Shown: positions 41,501 to 53,467, counted from the stretch's first letter. The stretch: 64,000 nucleotides of DNA from Trematomus loennbergii (GCA_012861695.1 JAAOOA010000002.1:24992398-25056397); one strand, 5' to 3'. Program-made: numbers and translations. The notes: generated from the letters alone by a model not told the origin.

Positions 41501-42987
41501 ATTCACATTATTTAAAAAACATTTAAAAAATCAATTGGTACTGATTTTTGCAGGCCCTCTATATTTGTTATGTTTAATTATCTCCAATTACTTCTTAAAT
41601 ATGTACTGTAATTGACATTTTGTTCAAAATGACGTCAACTGATTTTACACATTAAGTAAAAAGTACTGAAGCAATGAAAAATATGCTTTTAAGTAGCATT
41701 GTGGAGAGCGTAGGATACAGATGTTGTTGAGTTTTGACCCATTACAGAGAGTAGATCTTCCGATATATCAGCCTTCATTGCTGTGATTTTGACAGTTTTT
41801 TATTTCTTGTGAATCCCACAACATATGGAAGTACAAAACTAAATGGCTGAAGTATCCATAAAATAACTCTGAAACTAAGTATAAAAAGACAAGGGCTACA
41901 AAATGTTGCAACATTTTGTTGCAACATTTTGTAGGTATGTTGTAGTATGTTTACCAAAAGCTCCCTTTTGAAGGCGCAGTGGTCGGCCGCCCCCAGCTGC
42001 CTGAAGGTGTCCTCCACCAGGTGAGAGCGTCTCAGGGTGAGCTGGAAGAACGGCACGGGGGCGGAGACTGGGCTGTCCAACCTGAGCTCTTCAGGACACG
42101 CCAAGGCCAGTTCACGAAGGACACCCTGCAACTGTAATTACAAAACTTAATATATCTTTATCTTAATAAAGACATCTACACATTGACAGATTGGTTCAAA
42201 TGAATGCTCAAAACAAGAAACAACCTCAACTGTATTATGACAAATAACTAAATAAGAACCTCAGTAAATTGATTAGAAATGATCTTATGTTACGAATACT
42301 GTACCTTTGAGATAAACGGATAGTAGTTAAAGACGGCCACCTTTTGAACCAGAGTGAACAGGAATGGGTAGCGGCAGAAAATGACGGGTGTCTTGACATC
42401 ATCCTTAAAAGGAAATAAATTGATAATAATAAATAAATAAATAATTTCAGCAAGAAGCATTTCAACAGAAAATGCTCAGGATAAAATCACAAATAGTTCG
42501 GAATAAATGCAATATCTCGAAAATGGTAAGAGCAACGTCCTGATGTAGCGGCACATTGTCACTGATCTCCTCTACGTAGAAGGTGCTCGGTGGGACTTTG
42601 TAGGACTTTCCAGCTTTGTTTGCCTATAAGTAAAACACACGTTTAGCCTCAGAGTTCATTCTGATCACCCATAAAGATTGAACAAACATTTTTCCGACCT
42701 CTTCTGGGAAACGAAAAAGCATCTTTGGGGCTGGTTCAGATAGCGGGGAAAATCTGTCTTTTTTATCCTTTTATAAGGATAAATGTTTTCCTTTCATGTT
42801 TGGTCCTGAAATAAAAAAAGTAAAACGGCACTCACTTTGTACAGCATCTTGAGGACCTCCACCAGGTATTTGACTCTGGGGTTATGAGTTACCAGGAGGC
42901 CATTTCTGAGCAGGAAGGCCAGGGCCTTTTTGAACACCAAGATGTGCTTCATCAGTATGGAGGGTTTCAGAGTGGACCACCAGCGTC
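38508..42987 (-). pseudogene. HERC-like HECT ubiquitin ligase, 5'-truncated and frame-broken
   Basis: Eleven minus-strand exons read in order: 42,987-42,836; 42,623-about 42,525 (3' edge unclear); 42,403-42,305; 42,131-41,955; 41,286-41,143; 40,713-40,547; 40,447-40,384; 40,283-40,213; 39,822-39,640; 38,967-38,865; 38,741-38,508. They encode the linker and HECT domain of a small HERC protein: RRSHLVEDTF, GVLCGLALYHHNLVHLRFP, FVDAYVNYAFNKSVEGVFEE, MVGQENYDWEVF, HPNIVTFWEVFENLTAEEKK and FVTGSYRVPFLGM. HECT ligases pass ubiquitin through a cysteine, here in SFTCHRLLLLPVY. Two breaks are visible. The exon ending at 40,213 is phase 2 while the next (39,822) reads correctly only from phase 0. In the last exon the frame slips near 38,668, so the original frame hits TAA at 38,650-38,652 before the cysteine. 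No RCC1-repeat exons occur upstream in the window. It is a pseudogene, or a real gene with sequence errors. Confidence 0.8.
41903..41940. repeat. Short near-palindrome of TGTTGCAACATTTT
   Basis: Two adjacent copies of TGTTGCAACATTTTGT, each centred on the self-complementary TGTTGCAACA, lie inside an intron of the HERC-like locus. Hairpin potential only; no function inferred. Confidence 0.7.
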
Positions 42988-43339
42988 CTGAGAACAAAAG
43001 GCATTGTCCGTCTTGTATTAGACAGCTCAAAACACTGCAAGTAAAAAGCAAATCTTCACCAACTTGATCAAATTAGCAAAACATTTAGAAGAAAAAAACA
43101 CTGATGCACACCACTCGGAAATGCCTGTTGTTGCCATGTTTTTTGGCAACAACAACGTGTACATTTCTTGATCTGACAAAGTTATTAATCTGACTCAACA
43201 ATATAATATATAATATACATACAATTAATTGTAAGGCTAATGCTATGTTAGCTGGCTAATGCTATGTTAGCTGGCTATTATATATATCTGTCAAGCGACT
43301 TTGTTAACTACTTTGAAAAAAGGTTGATGATATTTGCTC

Positions 43340-44516
43340 TTCTTTTTCTGACTCACCTTTACTCACCGCCGGGCACCAAACCCCCCTTTCACCCACACAC
43401 TGAGCTCCTTTTCCCCTCTCTCTCCAAGTGAGGTTCTTACCCTCATTACCTCTGCCCGTCCTACCACTTGTCCTCTGGACCCTATCCCCTCAAACCTCCT
43501 TCAGACTATCGCTCCTGATATTCTACCGTTTCTCACCCATTTCATCAACACTTCTCTAACTTCTGGTCACTTTCCAAACAGTCTCAAGGAGGCAAGAGTA
43601 AACCCTCTCCTAAAGAAACCCACCCTCAACCCGTCTGATGTCATAAACTACAGGCATGTCTCTCTCCTCCCGTTCCTGTCTAAAACACTTGAAACGCGCT
43701 GTCTTTAAACAACTCTCCTGTTATTTCCATCAGAACAACCTTCTGGATCCGCACCAGTCTGGTTTCAAGGCAGGTCACTCAACAGAAACTGCCCTCCTCG
43801 CTGTCTCTGAGGAACTGCACACGGCTAAATCAGCCTCCCTCTCCTCTGCCATCAACCTGTTGGACCTGTCTGCTCCATTCGACACGGTGAATCATCAGAT
43901 CCTCCTTCGCACTCTCCAAGAATTTGGAGTTTCAGGCTCTGCACTTTCCCTCCTCACCTCATACCTCAAAAACCGTACCTACAGGGTAACTTGGAGAGGG
44001 TCCGAGTCCGACCCTTGTAAATTAACCACAGGGGTCCCTCAGGGCTCAGTTCTTGGTCCCCTCCTCTTCTCCTTGAACACAAACTCGCTCGGATCTGTCA
44101 TTAGCCCGCATGGTTTTTCATACCACTGCTACACTGACGACACCCAATTCATTCTGTCCTTTCCCAGCTCAGAGACCCAGGTCGTCGCACGCATCTCTGC
44201 TTGTCTAGCTGACATCTCTCAGTGGATGTCTGCTCACCACCTCAAGCTCAACCTTGACAAGACTGAACTGCTTTTCCTTCCGGGAAAAGATTGTCCCACT
44301 CTTGACCTAACAATCAACATCGGCACCTCTGTTGTTTCCCCGACTCAGACTGCAAGGAATCTGGGTGTGACCCTAGATAACAACCTGTCCTTCACTGCAA
44401 ACATTGCTCCTACAACCCGCTGCTGCAGATACACTCTTTACAACATCAGGAGGATACGTCCCCTCCTGACCCAGAAAACGACGCAAATTCTGGCCCCTCG
44501 TCATCTCACGCCTATG
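43340..44516 (+). mobile_element. Truncated L2/CR1-like LINE with reverse transcriptase fragment
   Basis: The plus strand encodes a non-LTR reverse transcriptase: NLLDPHQSGFKAGHSTETAL, DTVNHQILL, RTYRVTWRG, TTGVPQGSVLGPLLFSL and SYHCYTDDTQF. The open frame 43,656-44,549 covers most of it, and recognisable coding sequence in other frames extends back to about 43,340. The catalytic YADD motif reads YTDD, and the ORF stops where another repeat abuts at about 44,517, so the 3' end is lost. It lies just upstream of the first HERC-like exon present, where RCC1 exons would be expected. Confidence 0.88.
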
Positions 44517-44690
44517 GCGCATTTCCACCACAGGCCTCGCTCGACTTAGTACGGTTTTGTTAGGCCTTGTTAGGCCCAGCTCACTTTAATGCTGCGCTTC
44601 CATTACAGTTTAGTAGCTGGGGCAGTAACTATAGTAACGCAGTGTAGGCGGAGCCGTGACGTCATCTTCAATGAGCACCCCAGAAAAACA
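44517..44690. mobile_element. Harbinger-type MITE fragment (probable)
   Basis: The sequence GCGCATTTCCACCACAGGC, a CTCGACTTAGTACGGTTTTG block and a later GCGCTTCCATTACAG resemble a very common fish MITE family in which these blocks form the terminus. It joins the LINE abruptly. The other end was not found, so the limit is arbitrary. Confidence 0.5.
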
Positions 44691-45019
44691 ACATCAGCCG
44701 TTAGCTGTTAGCACTCAAGCTCACAGCTCCTCATATCTGTTCAGAAACTAGACAAAAGTTAAACAAGTACAAACCACAGACTGTCTGTGTCATGACGAGT
44801 ACAGTCGCTGGTTTATTTATGTCTGTATAGGCCGTTGTTGTGAGTGTGGACGGTCGGAGCATAGGTTGCAACCCAGTCTCACGGCATTCGTGTTATAGTC
44901 ACGTTATTTAATCTATTGATTCGTGTGCACCACCACGATTATCCCCTTATTTTCGTGTCACACAGAACGATTTTAAAAGCAATGTATTTCTATTGGTAAT
45001 GTGTTTCGTGCCTGCAACG

Positions 45020-45710
45020 CGTCTTTTTCTCGGTCTGGTCGTGGAAGACCGGAAGCTGTGTGGTTCATAAAAACATGTTCTTACTCAATATCAAGCCACG
45101 ATTATTGCTTTTATTTAAAATCGTATCATTTCGGACTTTGTTGCCGTCTGTGAGGAAAAGAAATGGGGCTCAGAGCCTCAGGATACTGAAATCTGTATTT
45201 TTAAAATCTTTTTTTCCTTCTAATTTGTTATTCTTTTCAAAATAACACACTGTTATTTACTCAACAATAACACACAATTATCCTTGTTTTTATTTATTGG
45301 TTTAATTCGATAATCTCGGGCTATTTTGACGTCCGTCAGGAACTGAATTTCAAAATAAAGTCAACACGTCTTTTTCTCGGTCTGGTCGTGGAAGACCGGA
45401 AGCTGTGTGGTTCATAAAAACATGTTCTTACTCAATATCAAGCCACGATTATTGCTTTTATTTAAAATCGTATCATTTCGGACTTTTGTTGCCATCTGTG
45501 AGGGAAAAAAATGGGGCTCAGAGCCTCAGGATACTGAAATCTGTATTTTTAAAATCTTTTTTCCTTCTAATTTGTTATTCTTTTCAAAATAACACACTGT
45601 TATTTACTCAACAATAACACACAATTATCCTTGTTTTTATTTATTGGTTTAATTCGATAATCTCTGTCTTTTTTGACGTCTGTCAGGAACTGAATTTCAA
45701 AATAAAGTCC
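45020..45710. repeat. Tandem duplication, unit about 347 bp
   Basis: Two copies in direct order, 45,020-45,366 and 45,367-about 45,710, start with CGTCTTTTTCTCGGTCTGG and end with GAACTGAATTTCAAAATAAAG. They differ by a few substitutions and small indels. The short open frames in them are duplicated artefacts. The surrounding 44,690-46,090 holds no other recognised gene. Confidence 0.9.
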
Positions 45711-46631
45711 GAAACAATACCAGAACAGATTTAGGACTTTTCAATAATCCTCAGCGGTGATTGGATGTTTAACTTATCCTTGTTTTAACCCTTGTTTTAT
45801 TTATGTTAAATTGTTGTTGTCGGTTAATTTTCCATTTTATTTATTAAGGTTTAAGATATCATTAGTCTTTTATTTTATTATTATCATGCTTGATGTTTAC
45901 ACTTTCTGCATTTTATAAGGCAATATATACTTTTTTGTTTTTGTCTGTAGGCTACTTAGGTTATTAAATAGTTATTGTGTCAAAATATAGGAAATGTATT
46001 AATATTTTATTGTATAATCGGTACAGGAAATGACATAATTCAGAGCACCACCTATTGGCCAAAGACCGCTGCCACCGGCATTGCGATCCATCTTCCGACA
46101 AAGTAAGTTGTGTCACTAAAGTCTGATGCATGATTTAATAATTGGGGCTTTTTTTTAAGCCTTTTCTCGCATAGTTCATCATACATAATGAACTGTTCTA
46201 AGTCTGAGAAATGCTTCCGCCATAATCAGCAAAGCAACATTAATGTGAAATTATTCTTGCGGGCGGCTAGCTAGCTAGCTCACGTTCAACATAAGCTTAA
46301 ACTAGTTTAGCTACATTTATATCAGCTCATAAGTGGTGTGTGGAAAATATTTGTCTTAATTACGGCTACATACGTCGGTGTTAAAGTGTGAGTTATACGT
46401 TATTTTAATCGCTTTTGTTTGACACATGACAGTGCTGCCGAGCGGACATTTAACATATGTTTGGGGGGAGGGGCATAGTCCATGTGCACGGCCATGTGCT
46501 TGTTACGAGTCTGAAACAGGAAACACGTAAATGAACTCACTCAGTCTGTCTAAAGTAGTTAAACCGTCACAATGTGCATTTAAAAAAGCTAGTTTCACTA
46601 CATAATTCACTTTTTCTGTTCTCTCCTGCAG

Positions 46632-49600
46632 CTCCTGTACCCACATCACAAACCCATACACTGATCTACACCATCATAAAACCAACGGCACTTTTAAGAG
46701 CCAAACTCTCCCTATCTCCCTATCCAGCTCTCTTATATCGATCATCTATTTCTTTATTCACCCTTCTATCTATTCTGTGTACTTCTCTACTTTCCTGTGT
46801 TTGTCAGTCTGTCTGTTTGTAATCCTGTGTTAATCATGCCAGGTGGGTCTACAAAAAAGACATGTCCCTTCTGTCAGAACATTTTATTTTGTGCACAGAA
46901 GATCTGTGCACATTGCCTTAAGGAGCAGCCAAAAAAGCTGCGCCTTGAGAAGAAGCTCAAGCGGTTTGATGAGAAGCGAGAGGATTGGGTGTCTGGGCGG
47001 AAGAAGAACCACAACATTGCTTCCATCAAGGATGAAGCCATTGTCTTGGTATGTACACTTTTTACTGTATGTTAATGCCCGGACACACCAAGCTGACACC
47101 AAAGTACTGACACAGACGGACCCCCGACTGTTTGCCAATATATTGGGCCAGGATAAAGTTGAATGTTGTTTTTATATACATTTATTTCTTAATGATGTTT
47201 GTATCTTATTAACCAATATACACTTTGATATCAACTTCAAATATAGATATTATTGCAAAGGTATTATTTAATATTCTCTTTTCTTTCAATTTTAAAACTA
47301 CTCTTATCTTAACTTTCACAGCCAAGGGACACTATTTTAATTTAACTTTCACATTTAAATAAACAGAGCACTTTCTTCACTTCCATGTTGTGTTCCATTC
47401 TTGCTTATGTACACACTTTTAGACTTTAAAGGTAGGGTAGGTAAGTTTGAGAAACCAGCTTGAGTGCGCTAGAATTTGAAAATACACAACCGGAGAAAAT
47501 CTGCCACTTCCTCACAAAGCCCCTCCTCCAACACACACGAACGCGCACATGACCAATGAGGGCACGAGATAAGTTTGTGCACAGATGGAAGGCTGACAGG
47601 CAGGTAGGCCATCCAGTTACTTTAGCCGGGCCGGCTCAGATGATTGGTCGTGCTTTTTACAGTACTACGGCTTCCACAGATGACATTCTTTTATGGATCT
47701 TTTGTCAAAGCACTTCAGATATTCATTGCTATCGGGATGTTAAGAGCATTCCATGGAATATAACAAGTGTATCTCGAGCCGGTTTCTCAAACGTACCTAC
47801 CCCACCTTTAATAAGACTACATCATTGTATGTTACTACTCTATATTACTCTTACGACTGCAGCCACAACATACGGGAACGTTTTACATTGCAGCACGCAA
47901 TTTCAATTTCAACAGTGTCAAGCTATGCTTGGATTGTGTTACATTTTTAATTATGCAATACTCATTGTGTATACAAGTGTTAACTGTTAATTGTTGAGTG
48001 GTCACACATTTGCATCTTATTGTACTTTAACTTTAAGATTATCAGGGTTTGAACTGGGACTCAGGATACTGATTTATTTGTATTTTGTGTTTGTCTATAA
48101 AATATTTTTCTGCTTCTACTGTGTAACCCTTCCTGGTAAATACATGATTCTGCAAAAGCTAAACTCAGCATCTAGGTTTATGAATGGCATACAACTAGAT
48201 GCTGTCATCAGTAATGTTATAGTTGTAGTTATATAGTTGTTTCCTTTCCATTTCTTTAAACAGTAAATATATTATTTTGTCATTACAGCTTGAGAAACTC
48301 CATGCCATTGGCTTTAAACCAGTGCTGCTTCTTGGCAAGGAGACCAGGAAGAAGGAGGTCAAATGTGAAATCCTAACCCCTCGCTGCACACTGACCGCCT
48401 ATGCCCAGGATTACCTTGACAAAATAGGCACTTTTTATGAGTTCCTTTGTGAAGGTGAGATGCTTGCACTATATCTTCACAGTTCACAGTATTGTGTACA
48501 CAAAATGTTTGTATCAATGTTAAACTCTTCTAGGGATGGTTCACCCCTAAAACATGTTCAGTCAACGAGTCCTTACCTCCCTGACAGTATAAACGTTGGA
48601 GAGCTTAACATTTCCTTATAACCAACACAGTTATATGGAATGAGTTTGGATCAACTCATTTAATAAAGTCAGTTAAGTTAACAACAACTTACAGCGACTG
48701 TTTTCAATCCATCCAAATCTTGTGGGACAACAACTTGATCCAGTATTTATCCTTTGATACAGCCAGAAAGCAGTCATTCGAGCCATTTATTTGGGTTTGG
48801 CAAACTATATTTTTGTGAGACAACTAACACACATCCTTTCTACCTGTTAACTGTCACTATTTTTAGCTGCAAAGTATTACAAAAGTTGAAAGTAATTGCA
48901 AAATATTTGGGATATGGACAACGTTTGACTGTTTATTATTTTAGCAAACTACATACAATAAATACATTTTTAAACACTGAGTATGTAGCCTAATGAGACA
49001 TGGCTTACTCTGCAGAGGGGACTTGTGGACATTTAACTGTTATTTATCAGGAAATAGGTAGGCAAGTTTACTTGAATTTGAAAAACCATTTGGGGTATTG
49101 TGCTACCACTTGCGCATTCATTGTATACAAATTGAAAGTTGTTAATGTCAAGGTAGTTGTTGGTTTGATGACTGAAATGTAGTTTTAGGCTTGAGCCATC
49201 CCTTAAGCAATTTCCTTTTAGCAAACCGTTCCTAAACTGTTTGCTTTATCAACGCCCAAAAGGGAGAAATGTTTTGAGGTTAATGGTAAGAGCACAATAC
49301 ATGAAGACGATCCCAGTTGACCACATATTCAGTTGGCAGTTCTGTATTAAGGTCATGTTTCTCGGGTTGTAAACAAAAGCAGTTATCCAGTGCATCCAGA
49401 GGTCCCTTTACATTACATTTAGCAGACGTTTTTATCCAAAGCGACTTGCTACTTATTTGATTGCACTTATGCAAAACACGTTTGCGTCAGTCTTATCAAT
49501 TCTGAACAAAATGTGTGGATGTAAATAATGTAAGGGAACATACATGCACACGTCTATATGTTGTCTACCGACAAATTGACATATCACATCACATGGAATG

Positions 49601-50188
49601 TAGACACAAATCGGAAGAATAATATCGCAAAAACAAAACCATAAATGGTTGACTGGATAAATACCACTATTACTGCTATTAACTTTGACTGCACACAGTC
49701 CTATGACATGACGAGTATATTTTTGACCCTGTCTGGAAACATACCTTAAGCACGCTGTATTTCTTATTTCTAGATATATGAGTTAACCTCTTTGTCTTAA
49801 GCAAGTCAAGACCAACATTTGTTTAACTTGCACAGGTTGGACACAGGACTCCACTGGCCAGGGGTTGCGGAAGATCCTGAGGAAGAGACAGTCACGCTGA
49901 ACCTCACACCCTGTGACCCATCTGAACCAGAAACAACTGGCAGGAGGCAGGGACGTCAGAGTCAAGCACTGTGCAGGTGGAGGTGCTGAAGCCCCCCCGT
50001 GAAGCAGTGTACCACCAAAGAGGTAGGGCAGGAGGCAGGGACGTCAGAGAGCCAGGTGCCAGAGACAAGCACTGTGCAGGTGGAGGTGCTGAAGCCCCCC
50101 CCCGTGAAGCAGTGCACCATCATAGAGGTGGGGCAGGAGGAGCAGCCCCAGCGGGATGATCTGAGACAGGCTACACCACGGAGGGGCC
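46632..50188 (+). CDS. Small CxxC zinc-ribbon-like protein, function unknown
   Basis: Exons: 46,632-47,048 (5' UTR, ATG at 46,836), 48,289-48,454, and from 49,836 (donor-like GGCCAG/gtaata at 50,188). A noncoding leader exon ending near 46,102 (AAA/gtaagt) is possible. The start is chosen because it opens a frame with CPFC at residues 10-13 and CAHC at 24-27, a probable zinc-binding pair. A strongly basic stretch follows (KKLRLEKKLKRFDEKREDW), then a globular part (LEKLHAIGFKPVLLLGKE, CEILTPRCTLTAYAQ, IGTFYEFLCEG). It resembles an uncharacterised teleost family. In the spliced frame exon 3 meets TGA at 49,898-49,900, giving 147 residues. However, longer coding-like sequence lies in two other frames: EEETVTLNLTPCDPSEPETT and a repeated VQVEVLKPPP. 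The last exon is therefore degenerate, wrongly spliced here, or affected by sequence error. Confidence 0.65.
47430..47807. mobile_element. MITE with TTAA target sites (Kolobok- or piggyBac-like)
   Basis: The left end AGGTAGGGTAGGTAAGTTTG pairs with the right end CGTACCTACCCCACCT; homology continues through GAGAAACC/GGTTTCTC, about 35 bases with few mismatches. TTAA flanks both sides (47,426-47,429 and 47,808-47,811). Termini beginning AGG fit Kolobok better than piggyBac, but no transposase is present. It lies in the first coding intron of the CxxC gene. Confidence 0.85.
49405..49452. repeat. Fish dispersed repeat fragment (CATTTAGCAGACG type)
   Basis: The segment ACATTTAGCAGACGTTTTTA followed by TCCAAAGCGACTT is a widely repeated teleost core sequence. 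Only a short piece is present. Confidence 0.6.
49930..50135 (+). repeat. Short coding tandem repeat (two units, about 85-105 bp)
   Basis: GGCAGGGACGTCAGAG and CACTGTGCAGGTGGAGGTGC occur twice. Each is followed by GAAG, a C run and GTGAAGCAGTG. The C run is 7 in the first copy and 9 in the second, which changes the frame. The units encode VQVEVLKPP-type peptide. Confidence 0.8.
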
Positions 50189-50850
50189 AGGTAATAAAAT
50201 AGATAGATCGAATCGGAGGGATGAAACCCTCTTTAATGGTCACACACACAGCACACACAGTGACATTTGTTCTCTGAGATTTGCAGCTTTTATATTTATA
50301 AAAGTCAAGAGTGTTTTCCGATATCTTCCTAAAAGATTATTGTAGGTAACTTGTTGACAAGTCATGCTTCTACAATATCTCAAAACACCTAATTGCACTT
50401 CTTGCATTTTTGGGAATAATGATTGGTTCAATAGTTCAATAATAATAACAACAATAGCTTAATCTAAATAACAATTTCACCTACAACTTCATAAATATGA
50501 AAGGAAAATGGGATACTTGGGTATGTGTATATCCTTAGGTACTTGGATATAAATAAATATTAAACATTTAGAAAAATACAGTCTTTCATTCCTGAACAGA
50601 CATGTGGTTACTATATGGTTATACCTTTTTCACACAAAAATGCAAAGCAACAGCAGGCTTACTATACATTTTTATAAATCACAAAATAAAACTCATGTCA
50701 TTTTGTTTACACACAGAAAGGGTCTTACATTGTAGCGTTGGGCAGTAGGTCGATTACATCAAAATGATTTGGCACTTGTCCATATATTGTACGAGAGGTT
50801 GATATCATTAATATTGTGGTCTACCTAAAGCAATCCCTGACCCTAGGGTT
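50189..50850. other. Noncoding spacer
   Basis: AT-rich sequence after the last coding-like exon of the CxxC gene. No exon, RNA or element recognised; further 3' exons cannot be excluded. Confidence 0.4.
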
Positions 50851-50985
50851 TGAAAAGGGGTTTTTGTCACACAATGTATCACTGTGGGAGCCGCTATATA
50901 GAGCACTGTGATACAACTCCATACAAAAACTCCACCCAGTACACTGACTGACATGACAACACACACATGTTGCTCTGTGTTTGTA
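50850..50985. repeat. Repeat unit with unoccupied hAT target site
   Basis: This holds GTCACACAATGTATCACTGT and CCATACAAAAACTCCACCCAG. The same sequence flanks the hAT insertion at 51,959-53,085, where it is split. Here AATGTATC (50,873-50,880) is present once, so this copy is the empty site. Confidence 0.85.
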
Positions 50986-51122
50986 ATCTTATAATCTAAT
51001 CTTGTAAAAGGAACCATCAGTGCAATAGTTTTTTAATATCACCTTGCTTTAGATTCAAGGGATTTGGGGGATTACCTGATCTTCTCTTTCTTGAGGCACA
51101 GTGATATTGAGTATTTTAGTTA

Positions 51123-51551
51123 CAGGGTTTGTAAGGGTCATTAAAAACCTGGAAAAGTCATGGAAATGTAACTAAAGTTGCATCAAATATAATTAGAATT
51201 TGATCTAATCGCCGAAATAGTAATACTATAATGATAATAAACACTGTATCGTATAGTAATGAAACGTAAAATGGCATTTAACTGTCGAGGTATTTTGCTG
51301 GTGAGATTTTTACAATCACGCCCTCTAGTCTACAGTTGCTTTAGCCCGTAGATGCTAGTAAGCCTACTATTTGATTTGTTTTAGATAGGCACAACATGTT
51401 TCATATGCAGACCTTATTTTCCTGTTCCATGTTAAAATAAACAATTTTCAGTGGTACCGCTGAGAAAAAGTAATATTTTTGGTCATGGAAAATGAGGTAA
51501 AGGTCATGGAAAAGTAATTGAAAATCATGGTGAAAAAGTGTGTGAACCCTG
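51123..51551. mobile_element. Non-autonomous DNA transposon (CAGGGTT termini)
   Basis: The left end CAGGGTTTGTAAGG and the right end GTGTGTGAACCCTG are imperfect inverted termini. Inside are repeated TCATGGAAA and GGTCATGGAAAA motifs typical of a common fish hAT-like family. The flanks share TAGTT but no clean 8-base duplication. Confidence 0.65.
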
Positions 51552-51958
51552 TAGTTCAGGTTTTTGTATTGCCCAATATCACTGTGGTTGCCATCCCATC
51601 CACAGTGCCACACGCTCATACAAAAACCGTTGCTTGATACAGTGCATTGTATTTCTCTCCCTTTTTTCTGCTCTTATTTTTCACCGACTTTCTCTTTTGG
51701 TGTTATTTATGTATCTTTTTTAAACATCAAAGCAAATTCCTTTTACCATCCTTACCAAATTCTGAATCGTTTTTTGTAAGGTAATTTATAAGCCAATGTT
51801 GCCTAACAAAATCCTATGTAGTTGATCACATTATTTTCAATTATCATACATCTGTGCTTTTCATGAGGAGGTTATGTAGGTCACATATCTCACCTCCTGG
51901 TTTCCTTATTAGCACCACATGTCCTCCAGTGGAAAGGGGTTTTGTCACACAATGTATC

Positions 51959-53085
51959 CAGGGCTCTCGACTAACTTTTTTCACCATCCTCCCGGAACCG
52001 TCCCGAAATACAATCTAAGCCGTCCCGAAATTAATGTGGACCGTCCCGAATTTAAAATATTTGTTTTTCTACATTATCATTAGTTAAAATCATTCAAAGT
52101 GACCTTTAACATAAATAAAACATCATACAAATCATTAGATGATAATTCATCACCTTTTTATTTGAGTCAATCAGTCAAACACATAAACAAAGGCCAAATA
52201 TATTAAAAAAAACACACAAGCGAGAAAGTTGCTCTAATATTGAATCCAATCAAGTCCCATCCGATTAACAACAAAATCCAACACTCTGTCCTGAAGACAG
52301 AACCCAGAGTAACCACTAACCAGGATGACAGTCTGTAACACAGTCAGGAGACCTTTACAAACTGCCCCGCCCCCTCGCACACAGGAGAGAGCTCTCTCGT
52401 CTGGATTGGAAAGATCGAAAATAAGATCGAAAATACATCATAGACGCATTTTGTAGTCTTATTGCATATTAGAAACGGAGTTGGCGAAACTAAAACTGCA
52501 ATATAATGTTCATGTAGCAATAATACATATGACATATATGTTTTAAATGTCTCTACCACTGTCTTTAATAATTCCGGCCCGGGGCCCGTTTAATACCGGG
52601 GCTCGGTACCCATCCCTACATGGGGAGAGGCGCAGCATATTGCTAAGGACTACATGCGATGGAGAGTTCTCATCTCAGCTGCAATGACATGTCTGGAAAC
52701 CCCCTCTCGGGTGCCCCATGCATAGCGCGCCGTCAAAAGCTGCTTCATAAGTTAAGTTTCGTTTCTCCGCACCGCTCCGGGGTAAAAAAATGGTAGTTAC
52801 ATCACAGCTGTACGGCTGGCTGACAGCTGTAGCTATACGTACTGTGTGTGTATTTCGCGGGTTGCTAAATGCTTTGTGTGTGTTTATGTTGACAAGGAGG
52901 TTTAATAACTGTGTGCTACACAAAACGTGCAGTCAGTTTCATTTTCATCGCCGTTCGTAGTAGAGTTAGCAGGGTATTTTTATTTTAACTCTCGTCCCAA
53001 ATTCGTCCCAAAATTAATTTGTATCCTCCCCGACCCGATTTTTTTCGGCCCCGGGACGACGGGAGGTCCTTAAGCTCGAGCCCTG
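51959..53085. mobile_element. Non-autonomous hAT element, 1.13 kb
   Basis: The element begins CAGGGCTCTCGACT and ends AGCTCGAGCCCTG. AATGTATC is duplicated exactly on both sides (51,951-51,958 and 53,086-53,093), the 8-base target duplication of hAT transposons. The internal sequence has repeated GTCCCGAAAT motifs near both ends and no recognisable transposase. A GC-rich segment near 52,575-52,620 may be a second, nested fragment. The joined flanks match the empty copy at 50,850-50,985. Confidence 0.93.
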
Positions 53086-53467
53086 AATGTATCACTGTGG
53101 TTGCTATATTCTGCACTGTGATATGACTCCATACAAAAACTCCACCCAGCACACTGGCTGTCACAACACTCACACTTGCTTTGAACCCTTTCATTTTAGT
53201 TGATGATTTTACGATTTAATCCTAGAACAGAATCACCTGTACAAGTGTCTCCTTTTGTTTAGTTTTTTTAATAATGAAAAAATATGAGTTTCACTAATAC
53301 AGTTATAAAAGAAAATGCATATACAAACTAAGTATACATGTGAATGAGAAACACATTGCATGAAACATGGAAAATAGGCTCTGACAGAAGATTACATATT
53401 TTCATACTCATTATATTTTGGTACAGGTATATCATCCTGTTTATCATATTTAAAAATACTGCCCAGT

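Noticed and set aside
46843..47271. 142-codon frame overlapping the first coding exon of the CxxC gene
   Set aside because: It is a shadow in another frame; the frame from 46,836 has CxxC motifs and joins exon 2 in phase.
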